Assembly (NCBI GenBank): GCA_030429565.1
Contig: JAUIFE010000013.1
Coordinates: 62,001 to 126,000, forward strand
Length of the DNA stretch: 64,000 nucleotides
Reading direction: 5' to 3'
Origin: Holophagae bacterium
Lineage (GTDB): Bacteria > Acidobacteriota > Holophagae > Acanthopleuribacterales > Acanthopleuribacteraceae
Shown one piece after another: positions 8,502-17,254 of this stretch (the stretch's first letter is position 1; every line of letters starts with the position of its first letter). Made by a program: the position numbers and the translations under genes. The notes beneath the pieces are model-generated. The model searched no databases. It saw only the letters and a program-made list of their open reading frames with translations, and had not been told where the DNA came from.

Positions 8502-9728
8502 TAGAAGCCTCCCAACACGTTAAAAGCGAATTATATCCTGATCTTTGCGTGGAATGAATGTTGGTTTGAATTACTTGGGAGGCTTATGGTCGCCTGTTTC
8601 ATCGCGATCAGGTGGCAGGCCGGTTTGGTGGTAAGTCGGATGGGAGTCGGCGGATCGGTCGGCGGTATTGCCTTTTGTTCGCTCGCGTGATGAATGATCG
8701 TGTTAGCGACGTCGCAGGCTGACACTGATGCGGTAGCGAAGGAAATCCTTCTCGATTGATCGCCAAATTGAGTTTGAATCACATCCAGAACGCATGATGT
8801 CCCGCCATTGCACGCCAATTCTGTCGAAACGGCCGTGACGGCCTGGCTCTTTCTCGGAGACCTCTCGCTTCACTATGTCTCCAAAATACGAAGTGAAACG
8901 GTCAGCACAGGGCAATTCGCCTGTCGTTTCGGTGTTGAAAAGGCGTCTATTCCTGAAGTCGCCTGACACATCGTACCAATAGCGGATTCTGAAGCGTCGG
9001 TGAAGCCTAAGGGTTTCGATGAGGCCGTAATAGGGGCATGAAAGGGTGTCGTTGGCGTCGATGGCTCGCCAAACACAAGTGAATCCTTTTGCCTCTGGCT
9101 TAGGGCCTGTCTTTGGAGAGAAACAGAGGACGGGGGTAGATTGATCAGTCCTATTTTTTGGCCTCCAAGCGGGCGGGCGGCGAAAGGGGGCAGGCGCGTA
9201 AGCGTGAATGGGTAGGGATCCTGATTTCGGGATTGACGTCCCCGAAAAACACAGCGGGTTTATTGCAAACTGAACGGAAAGCCGTGTTTTGGCTTATTTG
9301 GTTACGAGTGTTTAGCGTGCAGGATCCTCAGTGGTGTGGATGTGCCGCCTCTGGCGAATTGGGCTCACGGTAACAAATGAGGACCTTGTTCTCTCAAAAT
9401 GCCTGGCTTTGTTCCACCGCGATGTCGGCGAGGACAAGGATGGCAGATGGCGCCCTTTTCGTTTGGGTGGCGAAGGTGGACTGAGGTGGGTTTTGTTTCA
9501 AGACAATCCACCAGACCGGTGTTTTGGCTTGCCCATCTTGTCTTTAACCAGCGGCCGGATTCTCATTTGTGGGGTGTCTTCGGCATGATCTCACAGCAAG
9601 GGTCATGGCTTGATGATTGAGCAGCGGGGTGGTGAAGCCAGGGGGTAAGGGGCCGTTGGGAGCAAACGTCGCGGGCCTTTATCTATAACGGTGGCGCTCA
9701 TGGGTTGTTGATTGAGTGAAAAGGCCAC
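8502..9728. other. Long intergenic region, possibly a decayed gene
   Basis: About 1.2 kb with no convincing gene. On the minus strand one frame stays open for roughly 197 codons (about 9293 down to 8703), yet its first possible start codon is GTG 8969, which leaves 88 residues. Its translation is rich in Trp, Arg and Cys and matches no family I know. The plus-strand frames at 9158-9620 overlap one another and look like noise. Confidence 0.5.
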
Positions 9729-10343
9729 TCAGTTCTCATGATGTCGCAAGGTCCAAGTATGATCTTTGGTTTGGATAATCAGGCAGTGGTAGGTCTGAGG
9801 TGATGCGGTGCGTTCATTGGCAGAAAGTTGCACGGTTCGGATGACGGCTGCCGGGAGCCGGTAGGCCTGGTATCGACCGGAAAAGGTTTCGTCTTGAATG
9901 GGCTGATCGTGGAAGGGGCGGTCGGTGTCGAGAGGTTGCAGTTGGGTGATCCAGTAGGCGGCCTCTTTTAGAGTCAGAGCTTGATCTTCGTGGATTTGTT
10001 GGAGATCAAGGGTTAGCGGTGGAAAAGTATTGCGGTGAAGCCGAACGAGGGCGAGGTTGGTGAGAACGAGTTGGGTGATGATTAAAAAGACAAAGGTTGT
10101 GTAGCTGAGCACGACGCCTGCGTTTTTGGGGGGATGGCTGTGTCGGGTGATGTTGAAAAAGAGGTTTCGGAGCGAAGCGGTTACGGATAATCCGAAGAAT
10201 CGATTTGGGGATGAAGGGTTGGTGGATGGATGGTTGACGCGATTTCGTGGATGAAGAGAAGGGTTGGCTGCTGGTGCTTTGAGCGCGGCTGATGAGGATG
10301 GATCACGGGACGGCTTGGGCACGGTATGGGAGGTTTGGCTCAT
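9729..10343 (-). CDS. PilX-like minor pilin/assembly protein (tentative)
   Basis: A 204-residue protein with one transmembrane helix (GVVLSYTTFVFLIITQLVL, about residues 76-95) followed by a small periplasmic domain. The Gly-led hydrophobic start and its position just after PilV- and PilW-like genes suggest a PilX-type component. PilX normally has a short leader; here ~75 Pro/Ser-rich residues precede the helix, and I see no clear prepilin-peptidase site, so it may not be processed. The ATG at 10343 has AAGGA seven bases upstream. A 69-base gap separates it from the PilW-like gene, and it ends the operon. Alternative: an unrelated bitopic membrane protein. Confidence 0.7.
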   Translation of the reverse strand: MSQTSHTVPKPSRDPSSSAALKAPAANPSLHPRNRVNHPSTNPSSPNRFFGLSVTASLRNLFFNITRHSHPPKNAGVVLSYTTFVFLIITQLVLTNLALVRLHRNTFPPLTLDLQQIHEDQALTLKEAAYWITQLQPLDTDRPFHDQPIQDETFSGRYQAYRLPAAVIRTVQLSANERTASPQTYHCLIIQTKDHTWTLRHHEN

Positions 10344-10412
10344 GATGGTTTCCTTCGATACTTGTGCGACGGAACTTTTTCCGCCGATTTGGCGGCCTGC
10401 TGTTTTTGCCGA

Positions 10413-11300
10413 TTACCAGCTAAGGACGGCGGTATGAATTTGGTGGTGAAAGGTTTTTCCGCCAATGGTGATGGGTTGGCGGAGGGGGGTGGGATGAGCG
10501 GGGGCGGCGCTGAGGACCAGATAGGCGGAGGTGTCGCGTTGATCGAGCCACAGTTGGTGAAGGAAACGTTGGCTGGTGCGACTGCGTCTGGGGAGCCAGC
10601 GATTGAATTGAAAGGACCATTGGCGTTCGACGAGGGTTTTCCCGCCATGTGGATCGGGTCGAAGGGCCCAGTGAACAATGTGCAGTGGGCCGAGGACGGC
10701 GAGGAACCATTCATCATTGGTGAGCTGGTTGGGAAGCGTCCAGGGTTGATGGGGCTGGTCGGCAAGCAATAAATCAAAGCCGGATCCTTGGCGAATAAGG
10801 GCGGGGAATCCCACTTCTTTGTTGGTCAACCAAGCGACGTGACCGGAGAGTTCGTGGTCAGGGGGGAGAGGGTTGGCGAGGGGATCGAGGCGTAGCCATG
10901 AAAGGGTGGCGCCTGTTTGCGCGAGCGGGACGATGCGATATAGGGCGATTTGGGGAAGGGGCCTAAGGTCGTAGAGGCGGGCACAATTAGAACCGGCTTG
11001 GTGTGGGCAGTTTTCGGTAAAGGCGAGCCCGTCGTGGTGATAATCAACGGGGTGAAGCGGGTGAGATTGGAGCGGATATTGCGCCCAAAAGTCGGTATCG
11101 GCGGAGCGAAGGCGATGTTGGAGGCGATCACGAGCGAGTTGGACTTGGGTTTCGAGTTGGATGGTGGTTCGGGTTTGACTGTGAGCGCGGAGAGCGGGTT
11201 GAAGAAGTGCGAGAGCACCGGAAATGACGAGGGCACCGATGAGGAGGCTGATTAGTAATTCGGTGAGCGAGAAGGCGGGTTTTGGGAATTGGTGGCTCAT
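10413..11300 (-). CDS. PilW-like minor pilin (type IV pilus)
   Basis: A 295-residue prepilin-like protein. A short basic leader (MSHQFPKP) precedes the class III signal A|FSLTELL, with Glu at +5, and a hydrophobic helix (ISLLIGALVISGALALL). The remainder is a large periplasmic domain, as in PilW, which primes pilus assembly or decorates the tip. The residue before the cut is Ala rather than the usual Gly; prepilin peptidase often tolerates this. An in-frame start lies at 11318, but the ATG at 11298-11300 overlaps the PilV stop as TAATG and directly precedes the leader, so I prefer it. The pair is probably translationally coupled. Confidence 0.88.
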   Translation of the reverse strand: MSHQFPKPAFSLTELLISLLIGALVISGALALLQPALRAHSQTRTTIQLETQVQLARDRLQHRLRSADTDFWAQYPLQSHPLHPVDYHHDGLAFTENCPHQAGSNCARLYDLRPLPQIALYRIVPLAQTGATLSWLRLDPLANPLPPDHELSGHVAWLTNKEVGFPALIRQGSGFDLLLADQPHQPWTLPNQLTNDEWFLAVLGPLHIVHWALRPDPHGGKTLVERQWSFQFNRWLPRRSRTSQRFLHQLWLDQRDTSAYLVLSAAPAHPTPLRQPITIGGKTFHHQIHTAVLSW

Positions 11301-11686
11301 TAGGGATGCTCCTGCCAAAAGGTTCGGCGGGCGCGAAAGGTGGTGGCTTCGCCGTGGGAGGTGTGAAACCGGAGTTGGAATTGAAGATGCAGCAGCGGCG
11401 GTTCATGGTGTTGACTGATGTTCAGAAAGAAGACGGGGTTTTCGGTGGTAGGGAGGCCCTGGGCATCGAAGGATTGATGATTTTGTTGGAGAAGCGCAGC
11501 ACGGTTGCGGTGATAGAGGTTCTGCAAGATATTTTTGGCGGTTTGTTGGTCGCCAAGGCGGTGAAGGCTTTTCGCGGTCGTGGTCGTGCTCGCAAAGAAG
11601 AGCTGTGCGGCGGCGGCGGAAAACAAAAGGGCGACACAGCATTCGATAAAAGAAAAGCCAAACGAAGAAACGGTTTTTCGGTGCAT
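11300..11686 (-). CDS. PilV-like minor pilin (type IV pilus)
   Basis: A 128-residue prepilin-like protein that opens the minus-strand operon. The leader MHRKTVSSFG is followed by FSFIECCVALLF: Gly before the cut, Phe at +1 and Glu at +5 fit the type IV prepilin signature. Two adjacent Cys directly after the Glu are unusual inside the pilin helix. The open frame extends upstream to 11833, but the ATG at 11686 has AAGGA seven bases before it and directly precedes the leader. Minor pilins of this type join PilW and PilX in the pilus initiation complex. No pilY1, fimU or pilE lies nearby. Confidence 0.85.
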   Translation of the reverse strand: MHRKTVSSFGFSFIECCVALLFSAAAAQLFFASTTTTAKSLHRLGDQQTAKNILQNLYHRNRAALLQQNHQSFDAQGLPTTENPVFFLNISQHHEPPLLHLQFQLRFHTSHGEATTFRARRTFWQEHP

Positions 11687-12047
11687 CGTCGGGTCCTTAA
11701 TAGGCGGGTTTAAAGGGGACGCTGGTGGAGGGAGCAAGGCGCATACCGATTTTGAACCGTGTCTAATTAATAAGTTGTTTGAAGTGAGGGTGTTGCGGTG
11801 GTGTGTTTTTGTGTTTGTGGCCCTGAGCGTCAAAAGTTACCGAATCTTCGATGTTGAAGGGGGTTGATTTTAGATAAGTGTTTGGATGTATGAATGTTGA
11901 TAAAACTGAGACGACTGTCGTGCAAAGCTGTGTTTGAATAGGCACTTGTTACCACACGGTTGCAGGGGGCTGCTGTTTGAAAAGTGCGGGTTGCGCTATA
12001 CGCCAACGGCTGGTGTGGGTGTCGGATTGGTACGGAAAGGGAAGGCT
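11687..12047. other. Divergent regulatory region
   Basis: About 360 bases between the minor pilin operon (minus) and the DUF454 gene (plus). It is AT-rich around 11840-11910 and contains the possible -24/-12 site at 11733-11748. Confidence 0.5.
11733..11748 (-). promoter_or_regulatory. Possible sigma-54 (-24/-12) promoter for the minor pilin operon
   Basis: On the minus strand CGGTATGCGCCTTGCT has GG and GC twelve bases apart and an exact TTGCT -12 box, while the -24 box matches only partly. It would start a leader of about 36 bases before the pilV-like ATG. Type IV pilin genes are often sigma-54 dependent, so the match is plausible but weak. Confidence 0.35.
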
Positions 12048-12485
12048 ATGACGGAGGAAGTGCGCGAGGCGGGGCAAATGTCAGAGGAAGCGCTCGAGGC
12101 CCGGCTCAATTTATCGCGGTCACCTTTGATCCGTGCGGTGTTTATTGGGTTGGGTTTTGGCTTTTTGGCATTGGGATTGGTCGGTGTCTTTTTACCGGTG
12201 CTGCCAACGACGCCCTTTGTGCTCTTGGCGGCGGCTTGTTTTGCGCGTGGTTCGCGACGGTTTTACCGGCGGCTTCTAAACAACGCTTATTTTGGTAGTT
12301 ACATTCGTGCCTGGTACCTAGACCGTGTGATTCCACTGCGGGCAAAAGTTGCGGCAACAGCGGCTTTGGCGATCACCATTCCCCTCTCAATCATTTATTT
12401 CATTCCGGTCCCCATCGCAAAAGTCATTGTGGGGTTGATTGCAGTCGGGGTGTTGGTGTATATTTGGCGCTTCCCGTCCGAATAA
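12048..12485 (+). CDS. DUF454/YbaN-family inner membrane protein
   Basis: A 145-residue membrane protein of the YbaN/DUF454 family (PF04304). The signature is clear: a first helix (FGFLALGLVGVFLPVLP), the PTTPFVLLAAACFARGS motif, a cytoplasmic amphipathic segment with Y-F-G-S-Y-I-R-A-W, and two more hydrophobic segments before IWRFPSE. The molecular role is unknown. About 30 acidic residues precede the first helix. An in-frame start lies at 11934, but the ATG at 12048 follows a GGGAAGG purine tract and gives the usual family length. It is monocistronic. Confidence 0.85.
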   Translation: MTEEVREAGQMSEEALEARLNLSRSPLIRAVFIGLGFGFLALGLVGVFLPVLPTTPFVLLAAACFARGSRRFYRRLLNNAYFGSYIRAWYLDRVIPLRAKVAATAALAITIPLSIIYFIPVPIAKVIVGLIAVGVLVYIWRFPSE

Positions 12486-12726
12486 AGCGGCGGTGCAGCC
12501 TGTGGAAAAGCTGTGGAAAATTTTTTGGTTCCCAGCACCAATTTTTTTTAGGCGTTTGGACGTCATACAAACGCGGATCACAGGTTCATTAAGTAAAATG
12601 CTATAAACAAACCAGTTGGCACTTGTGCTTGAAACAAGATATAGGCCGTTGAGACACTTTTATACCTGAATTCGTTCGCAGGAAAAAGTGTTAAACTGCT
12701 GTGGAAAATCGTCAGAGAGGGTAACC

Positions 12727-13356
12727 TTGTCGTCTGGAGTAGGGCTAATAAAACCAACGTGGCTGTTGGCGGATTCCAGCCCGTTTTTTCACACGGTCCA
12801 TGGGCCGGATTGGTTTGCCAAAACGGTGCATGCCATGGGGTACGTTCCGACGCGTGCGTTTTACGTGGGCCACGCCAATGATTTCGCGCCGGCTCATTTC
12901 GAGATTTTTCGCGCCGCGGCGGCGCCGTTAGTGGGCGACGCTTGTTTTGCCCTGAAAGATGAGCGTGATTGGGCGCAGGCCTGGCGACCCGATGACTGGC
13001 TGGTTTTTGCAGGCGGTGACCCTGCTAAGCTGTCGGTATTGACGGAAGGTATTGCTCATGCGTCGCTGCAACGCGCAAAAGCGCAGGGCGTTTTTTTTAC
13101 CGGGATTTCAGCAGGTGCGGTATTTCTCGGTGGTGCGTGGACGGGCGGCCGAGCGATGCTGGGATGGTTGCCCTATGTCATTGGGGCGCATGAAGAAGCC
13201 GAGGGTTGGGCCGGTTTGAAGGCACGGGCGGCGCTGGTTCGCGAACCGGCGCTAATGGGCATTCCTTGGCGCTCGGTGGTTGCGGTCGAATGGTCGGGCC
13301 GCTATCAAACGCTGCTGGGTTCGGCGCCGTTTATCGGCAATGGTCGTACCGGCTAA
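12727..13356 (+). CDS. Peptidase S51 family protein (dipeptidase E/cyanophycinase-like)
   Basis: A 209-residue protein of the S51 family. It has the nucleophile motif G-I-S-A-G-A (Ser128), the nearby GGDPAKL loop and a later LGWLPYVIGAH that matches the catalytic-His region of peptidase E (H155). Family members cleave aspartyl dipeptides (PepE) or cyanophycin. The protein has no signal peptide, so it should be cytoplasmic. I prefer TTG 12727, which follows GAGGG; a GTG at 12688 would add 13 residues without family likeness. Its TAA overlaps the TAG of the convergent kinase gene within four bases (CTAA, 13353-13356). Confidence 0.8.
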   Translation: MSSGVGLIKPTWLLADSSPFFHTVHGPDWFAKTVHAMGYVPTRAFYVGHANDFAPAHFEIFRAAAAPLVGDACFALKDERDWAQAWRPDDWLVFAGGDPAKLSVLTEGIAHASLQRAKAQGVFFTGISAGAVFLGGAWTGGRAMLGWLPYVIGAHEEAEGWAGLKARAALVREPALMGIPWRSVVAVEWSGRYQTLLGSAPFIGNGRTG

Positions 13357-16277
13357 GGGGCGTGTGTTACTGCTTCGGCGCCGTCCGTCACGTGGGGGAA
13401 TTCGCCTGTTTCATCGCCTAAGGGTAAACCGGCGGCGGGCTGTGGTTCCGCAATACCGGAGGCGGTGGTGGTTTGTTCAGTGCGCCGTCCCTCGGTGCGC
13501 CAATGCTTGAGTTTGTTGTGGAAGGTTGCCTCAAGACTGCGATATAGGAGCGGCTGTTTGCCGGCGACGACAACGGCCTCGCCTAAAATTTGATTGCCGG
13601 CTTCATTATCGCCACGGCGAAAATGGATCTCGGCAAGAGTTTCGAGGAACGGCAGCATCTTAGGGTGATTAGGCTGGGGAACCAGCCGACGACAGCGGGC
13701 CAGGTTCCGTTGCGCAAGATGTTCGGCTTGTTCAAAGCGGTTCTGTTCTAAATAGAGTTTGGCGATCTCGTTGGATTCCCGAAGTTCGGCGAACTTGGTT
13801 TCGTTGGAAGGACCATCGGCAAAAAGGTTGTCCTGTAACATTAGGTCGGCTTCGCGTTGTTTGCCTTGGGCGACCAACGCGCGGCTGAGGTTGTCGCGGA
13901 GGGTAAGCGTAATGGGGTGGCTGTGGCCAAACTGCATGCGCGCGATCTTTTCGTGGTCGCGAGCAATGGCTTCTGTTTCAGAGTGTTTGCCTTGGAAAGC
14001 CAGAGCACGGCTAAGCGCAGCCGCGGCCTTTTGGGTCTGCAAGTGTTCGCGCCCAAAGACGTCGATCCCCATTTGGTAGGCATGGCTATAAAACTTTTCA
14101 GCCTTGTTGAACTCGTGCCGGCTGAGGGCGCGGTCACCGGTTTCTATCCAGTGGGTCATTTCCTGATCGCGACTGGAAGGCATGGCGTACCAGTAAGGAT
14201 TGGTAAAGCTGCGGTCGAGTTTGGCGTCAATGGTTGTATCGATGCCGCGACTGACGGCAAGACTCAATAGGTGCAAGTTGAGCATGAGATCGGGATGGCT
14301 TTCGGGTAAACGCAGTTTTTCTTGATCGTGTAGGGCCAAAAGCATGCGTTCGGCGGTGTCGTACTGCTGGCGTTTGATGAGGGTGAGCGCGAGAGAACGT
14401 TTGCATTGACCGACGATCGGTTGATGCTGGCCCAGGTGCTGTTCTGCCTGGGCTAAGCTGCGCTGAAACAAACGCTCGGCTTTGGCGAGATCGTCGCGTT
14501 TGAGGTAACAGCCGGCAAGATGAATTTGCGCGACAAGGGTTTGATGGTGGTTGTCGCCGAGGGTCAATTTATTCCATGCCGTAATCTTGCGGAAAAGGTT
14601 CAGGGCCTCGTGGTTTTGTTCGGTAGCGGAGAGCAGGACGGCGTGTTCGAAGAGGGCCTGCAAATATTCGGGCGATTGATTACCGAGGGTTTCACCTAAC
14701 AATTGTACAGCCTGCTGAAATTGAGCCTCGGCCAAATTGAAATGGTTCAGGGCGCGGTAAGCGCGACCGAGGGCGAGATGCATAGACGCACGGACCTCGG
14801 GGTTTTGGTCGGGTACGTAAAGGGGGTGGCTCCAGTGGCGACCAACGCGCTGCAACATGGCGAGGACGTCGACGTTGCCGTCCTCTTCAGGGACGGCGCT
14901 TTTAAAAATGTCGCCGAGGAAGTCGTTGATTTGTTTGTTTTTGCGCGATTCGGAAAGCACTTTCTCTTGCGTCAAGGTCAGGCGTACCAAGCTGATGCTG
15001 GTAGTGATAAGCGCACTGCACAGCGATACAAAAATGAGTGCGGCAATGCCGAGCAGATTGCGGTTGCGGCGTACAAAGCGTTGGGCGACGTATAGCGTCG
15101 AGGCGGAGCGGGCGGCGACGGGTCGATGTTCGCAAAAAGCACGTAAATCGTCGACGAGCGCGGCAACCGACTCGTAACGTTCGTGGCGCTGGGTGGCCAA
15201 GCCCTTGAGCAATACGGCGCTGAGGTCACCATGGAACAAACGGGAAACGTTGGTTTTGCGCATGTTGAGGTCGCGCGCGCAGCGAGACCATTCCTCATCC
15301 GAGAAGGTTTTGGCTAAATCACGCAGGGCCAGAGGCCGTTTCTCGGCGATGTATTTGCGGACTTCGGCAAGTGAGGCGCTCTTGGGGGGCGAGTTTGCGA
15401 AAGGGGTGTGGTCGGCGACGAGTTGGTACAGAATGACACTGAGGGCGTAAACGTCGGTTTGGGTATCTATATCGAGTTGCTCGAGGTCGGCTTGTTCCGG
15501 GGCCATATACAAGGGGGTGCCTGCCAAAACCCCTTTTGTCTTGGGTTGCTCACCGCCTTCGCTGATGTGCAACGATTGGGCGGCAATGCCAAAATCAATG
15601 ATTTTGACAACCGGCTTCTTGTCCAAGATTTTGACAAGGATATTGGCCGGTTTGAGGTCACGGTGAATGATCCCTTTTTGGTGGGCGTGTTTCACGCCGC
15701 GACAGACTTGCATAAAGAGGTCGAGCCGTTCGGCCAAAGACAAGCGCTGCTCCCGACAGTAGGCCAGCAGCGGTGTGCCTTGCTCGACAAATTCCATGAG
15801 CAGATAGGGTTCACCGTTGTCGGTTTGACCGCCGCCGTAGATTTGCGCAATATTGGGGTGGTTCATCTGGGCTAGTGTTTGTCGCTCAATACGAAAACGG
15901 CGGAATAAGGCGTCGCGATCAAATAGGAAATGGCTTTTGACGACCTTTACTGCGACGGGTCGTTGGATGGGTTTGAGCTGACGTGCTTCCCAAACGCGAC
16001 CCATTCCGCCTTCTCCCAGGAGCCGCACGATTTCGCAGCCTGGCACATGATCGGGGCTTGGCGTGTTGGCTCCCAACAGCGAGCATCCCCATGTGGAGAC
16101 GGGCGATTCTAGAAATTCCTCATTCTCATGGTCACAAATTAGAAGTGAATTGAGTTCGGTAACAACGGCTTCGGGGAGATCGCGTTCCGCCAAATACTCA
16201 GCGCGTTCGTCCGGCGTTAGGTCGCATAGGTGGTCGAAAAGGTCGGCCAATAAATCGCGATCGGCAGCACGGCTCAT
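13353..16277 (-). CDS. Transmembrane Ser/Thr protein kinase with TPR-type C-terminal region
   Basis: 974 residues. An N-terminal helical region (~1-75) is followed by a Hanks kinase domain (~85-365): GEGGMGRVW loop, Lys in VAVKVVK, HRDLKPAN and DFGIAAQ. One transmembrane helix (about residues 400-425, LLGIAALIFVSLCSALITT) separates it from ~540 residues of helical repeats with TPR character (ALGRAYRALNHFNLAEAQF and similar), probably on the periplasmic side. An ECF sigma factor lies 197 bases upstream on the same strand, an arrangement common in Acidobacteriota and Planctomycetota. Its substrate may be that sigma factor (inference). I chose ATG 16277 over TTG 16298, since neither has a strong Shine-Dalgarno. 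The stop overlaps the S51 peptidase stop. Confidence 0.93.
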   Translation of the reverse strand: MSRAADRDLLADLFDHLCDLTPDERAEYLAERDLPEAVVTELNSLLICDHENEEFLESPVSTWGCSLLGANTPSPDHVPGCEIVRLLGEGGMGRVWEARQLKPIQRPVAVKVVKSHFLFDRDALFRRFRIERQTLAQMNHPNIAQIYGGGQTDNGEPYLLMEFVEQGTPLLAYCREQRLSLAERLDLFMQVCRGVKHAHQKGIIHRDLKPANILVKILDKKPVVKIIDFGIAAQSLHISEGGEQPKTKGVLAGTPLYMAPEQADLEQLDIDTQTDVYALSVILYQLVADHTPFANSPPKSASLAEVRKYIAEKRPLALRDLAKTFSDEEWSRCARDLNMRKTNVSRLFHGDLSAVLLKGLATQRHERYESVAALVDDLRAFCEHRPVAARSASTLYVAQRFVRRNRNLLGIAALIFVSLCSALITTSISLVRLTLTQEKVLSESRKNKQINDFLGDIFKSAVPEEDGNVDVLAMLQRVGRHWSHPLYVPDQNPEVRASMHLALGRAYRALNHFNLAEAQFQQAVQLLGETLGNQSPEYLQALFEHAVLLSATEQNHEALNLFRKITAWNKLTLGDNHHQTLVAQIHLAGCYLKRDDLAKAERLFQRSLAQAEQHLGQHQPIVGQCKRSLALTLIKRQQYDTAERMLLALHDQEKLRLPESHPDLMLNLHLLSLAVSRGIDTTIDAKLDRSFTNPYWYAMPSSRDQEMTHWIETGDRALSRHEFNKAEKFYSHAYQMGIDVFGREHLQTQKAAAALSRALAFQGKHSETEAIARDHEKIARMQFGHSHPITLTLRDNLSRALVAQGKQREADLMLQDNLFADGPSNETKFAELRESNEIAKLYLEQNRFEQAEHLAQRNLARCRRLVPQPNHPKMLPFLETLAEIHFRRGDNEAGNQILGEAVVVAGKQPLLYRSLEATFHNKLKHWRTEGRRTEQTTTASGIAEPQPAAGLPLGDETGEFPHVTDGAEAVTHAP

Positions 16278-16473
16278 CGGCAAACCGCCGGTTGCCAAGG
16301 GCTAGTGATGCGTGTCGCCAAACAGGGACAGATCGCAGTTATGTTACTTGCGAAACAAGGGATAACCATAAGGTGTGGATTTCCTGGGTAACTGACAGTG
16401 GGACCGGGTCTCATCAAAAAAGGAGACCATCAAGAAGCTCGGTATGGTGGATAAGCATCAATCTTTGGCAAAT

Positions 16474-17049
16474 CTAAATCTGCGGCCCTGCATTTCTTTT
16501 CTTAAGATATCGCAAAAGCCAAGCTTTGGCCATGCGCCATTCTCTTTTTACGGTGGAAGTTGACAAATCGAGAACCTCGGCGGTCTCTTCAATACTCAAA
16601 CCCACAAAATAGCGCAGTTCAACAATTTGGGATTGGCGCTCGTCGACCGCGGCCAATTCAGTGAGGGCCTCATCAAGGGCGATCAAATCCAAATCGACGC
16701 GGCCGATAAGTTGTTCATTGAGGGAGACTTTGATGTCCGGTCCACGCTTGGCGGCCTGGCGCGCGCGGGCATGATCCATCAGAATACGGCGCATCATCTG
16801 GGCGGCAATGCCGAAGAAGTGCGCTCGGTTTTTCCACGTGGTGCGTTCCTGATCCACCAATCGCAGGTATGCTTCGTTTACTAACTCCGTGGCTTGGAGT
16901 TGGTTACCGGCGGATTCGCGGGCTAAATACTGACGCGCTAACTTGCGCAATTCATCTTCCACCAACGGTATAAGACGATTCACCGCGTTGGCGTTGCCTT
17001 GCTGCCAGTCGGCCAACAATGCGGTGATATCGGCATGATCGGTATGCAC
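16474..17049 (-). CDS. ECF-type RNA polymerase sigma factor paired with a Ser/Thr kinase
   Basis: 191 residues with sigma-2 (to ~105) and sigma-4 (~125-185) regions. It belongs to the ECF-like group typical of Acidobacteriota and planctomycetes (TIGR02999 type): ATELVNEAYLRL, HFFGIAAQMMRRILMDHAR, and the helix-turn-helix GLSIEETAEVLDLSTSTVKREW. Where ordinary ECF sigmas have an acidic D-A-E-D cluster in region 2.1/2.2, this one reads Q-A-T-E with Thr54. In EcfP of Vibrio, loss of the acidic motif is compensated by Thr phosphorylation by a partner kinase, so a similar switch with the neighbouring kinase is plausible (inference). No anti-sigma gene is adjacent. The start is GTG 17049 with GAGG five bases upstream. 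Confidence 0.93.
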   Translation of the reverse strand: MHTDHADITALLADWQQGNANAVNRLIPLVEDELRKLARQYLARESAGNQLQATELVNEAYLRLVDQERTTWKNRAHFFGIAAQMMRRILMDHARARQAAKRGPDIKVSLNEQLIGRVDLDLIALDEALTELAAVDERQSQIVELRYFVGLSIEETAEVLDLSTSTVKREWRMAKAWLLRYLKKRNAGPQI

Positions 17050-17254
17050 AGAAGCCTCGCTAGGGACGGGTTCAGGTGTTGGGGGCCGCTTGTCGAAAAA
17101 GGCGCAAACCTTATTGGAACGTCAGCGCTACATGGGGATTGCGCTGAGCGCGATAAGGTTCGATTAAAACGGAAACACAGCAACACACCTAACCCTTAAC
17201 GAAAAAAAAGGGTAAAAAGTTACTGAATAATGAGAAAGATGCAGGATTCTCGGC

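Noticed and set aside
12610..12635. TGGCACTTGTGCTTG as a sigma-54 promoter before the S51 peptidase gene
   Set aside because: The GG-GC spacing is wrong for a -24/-12 element.
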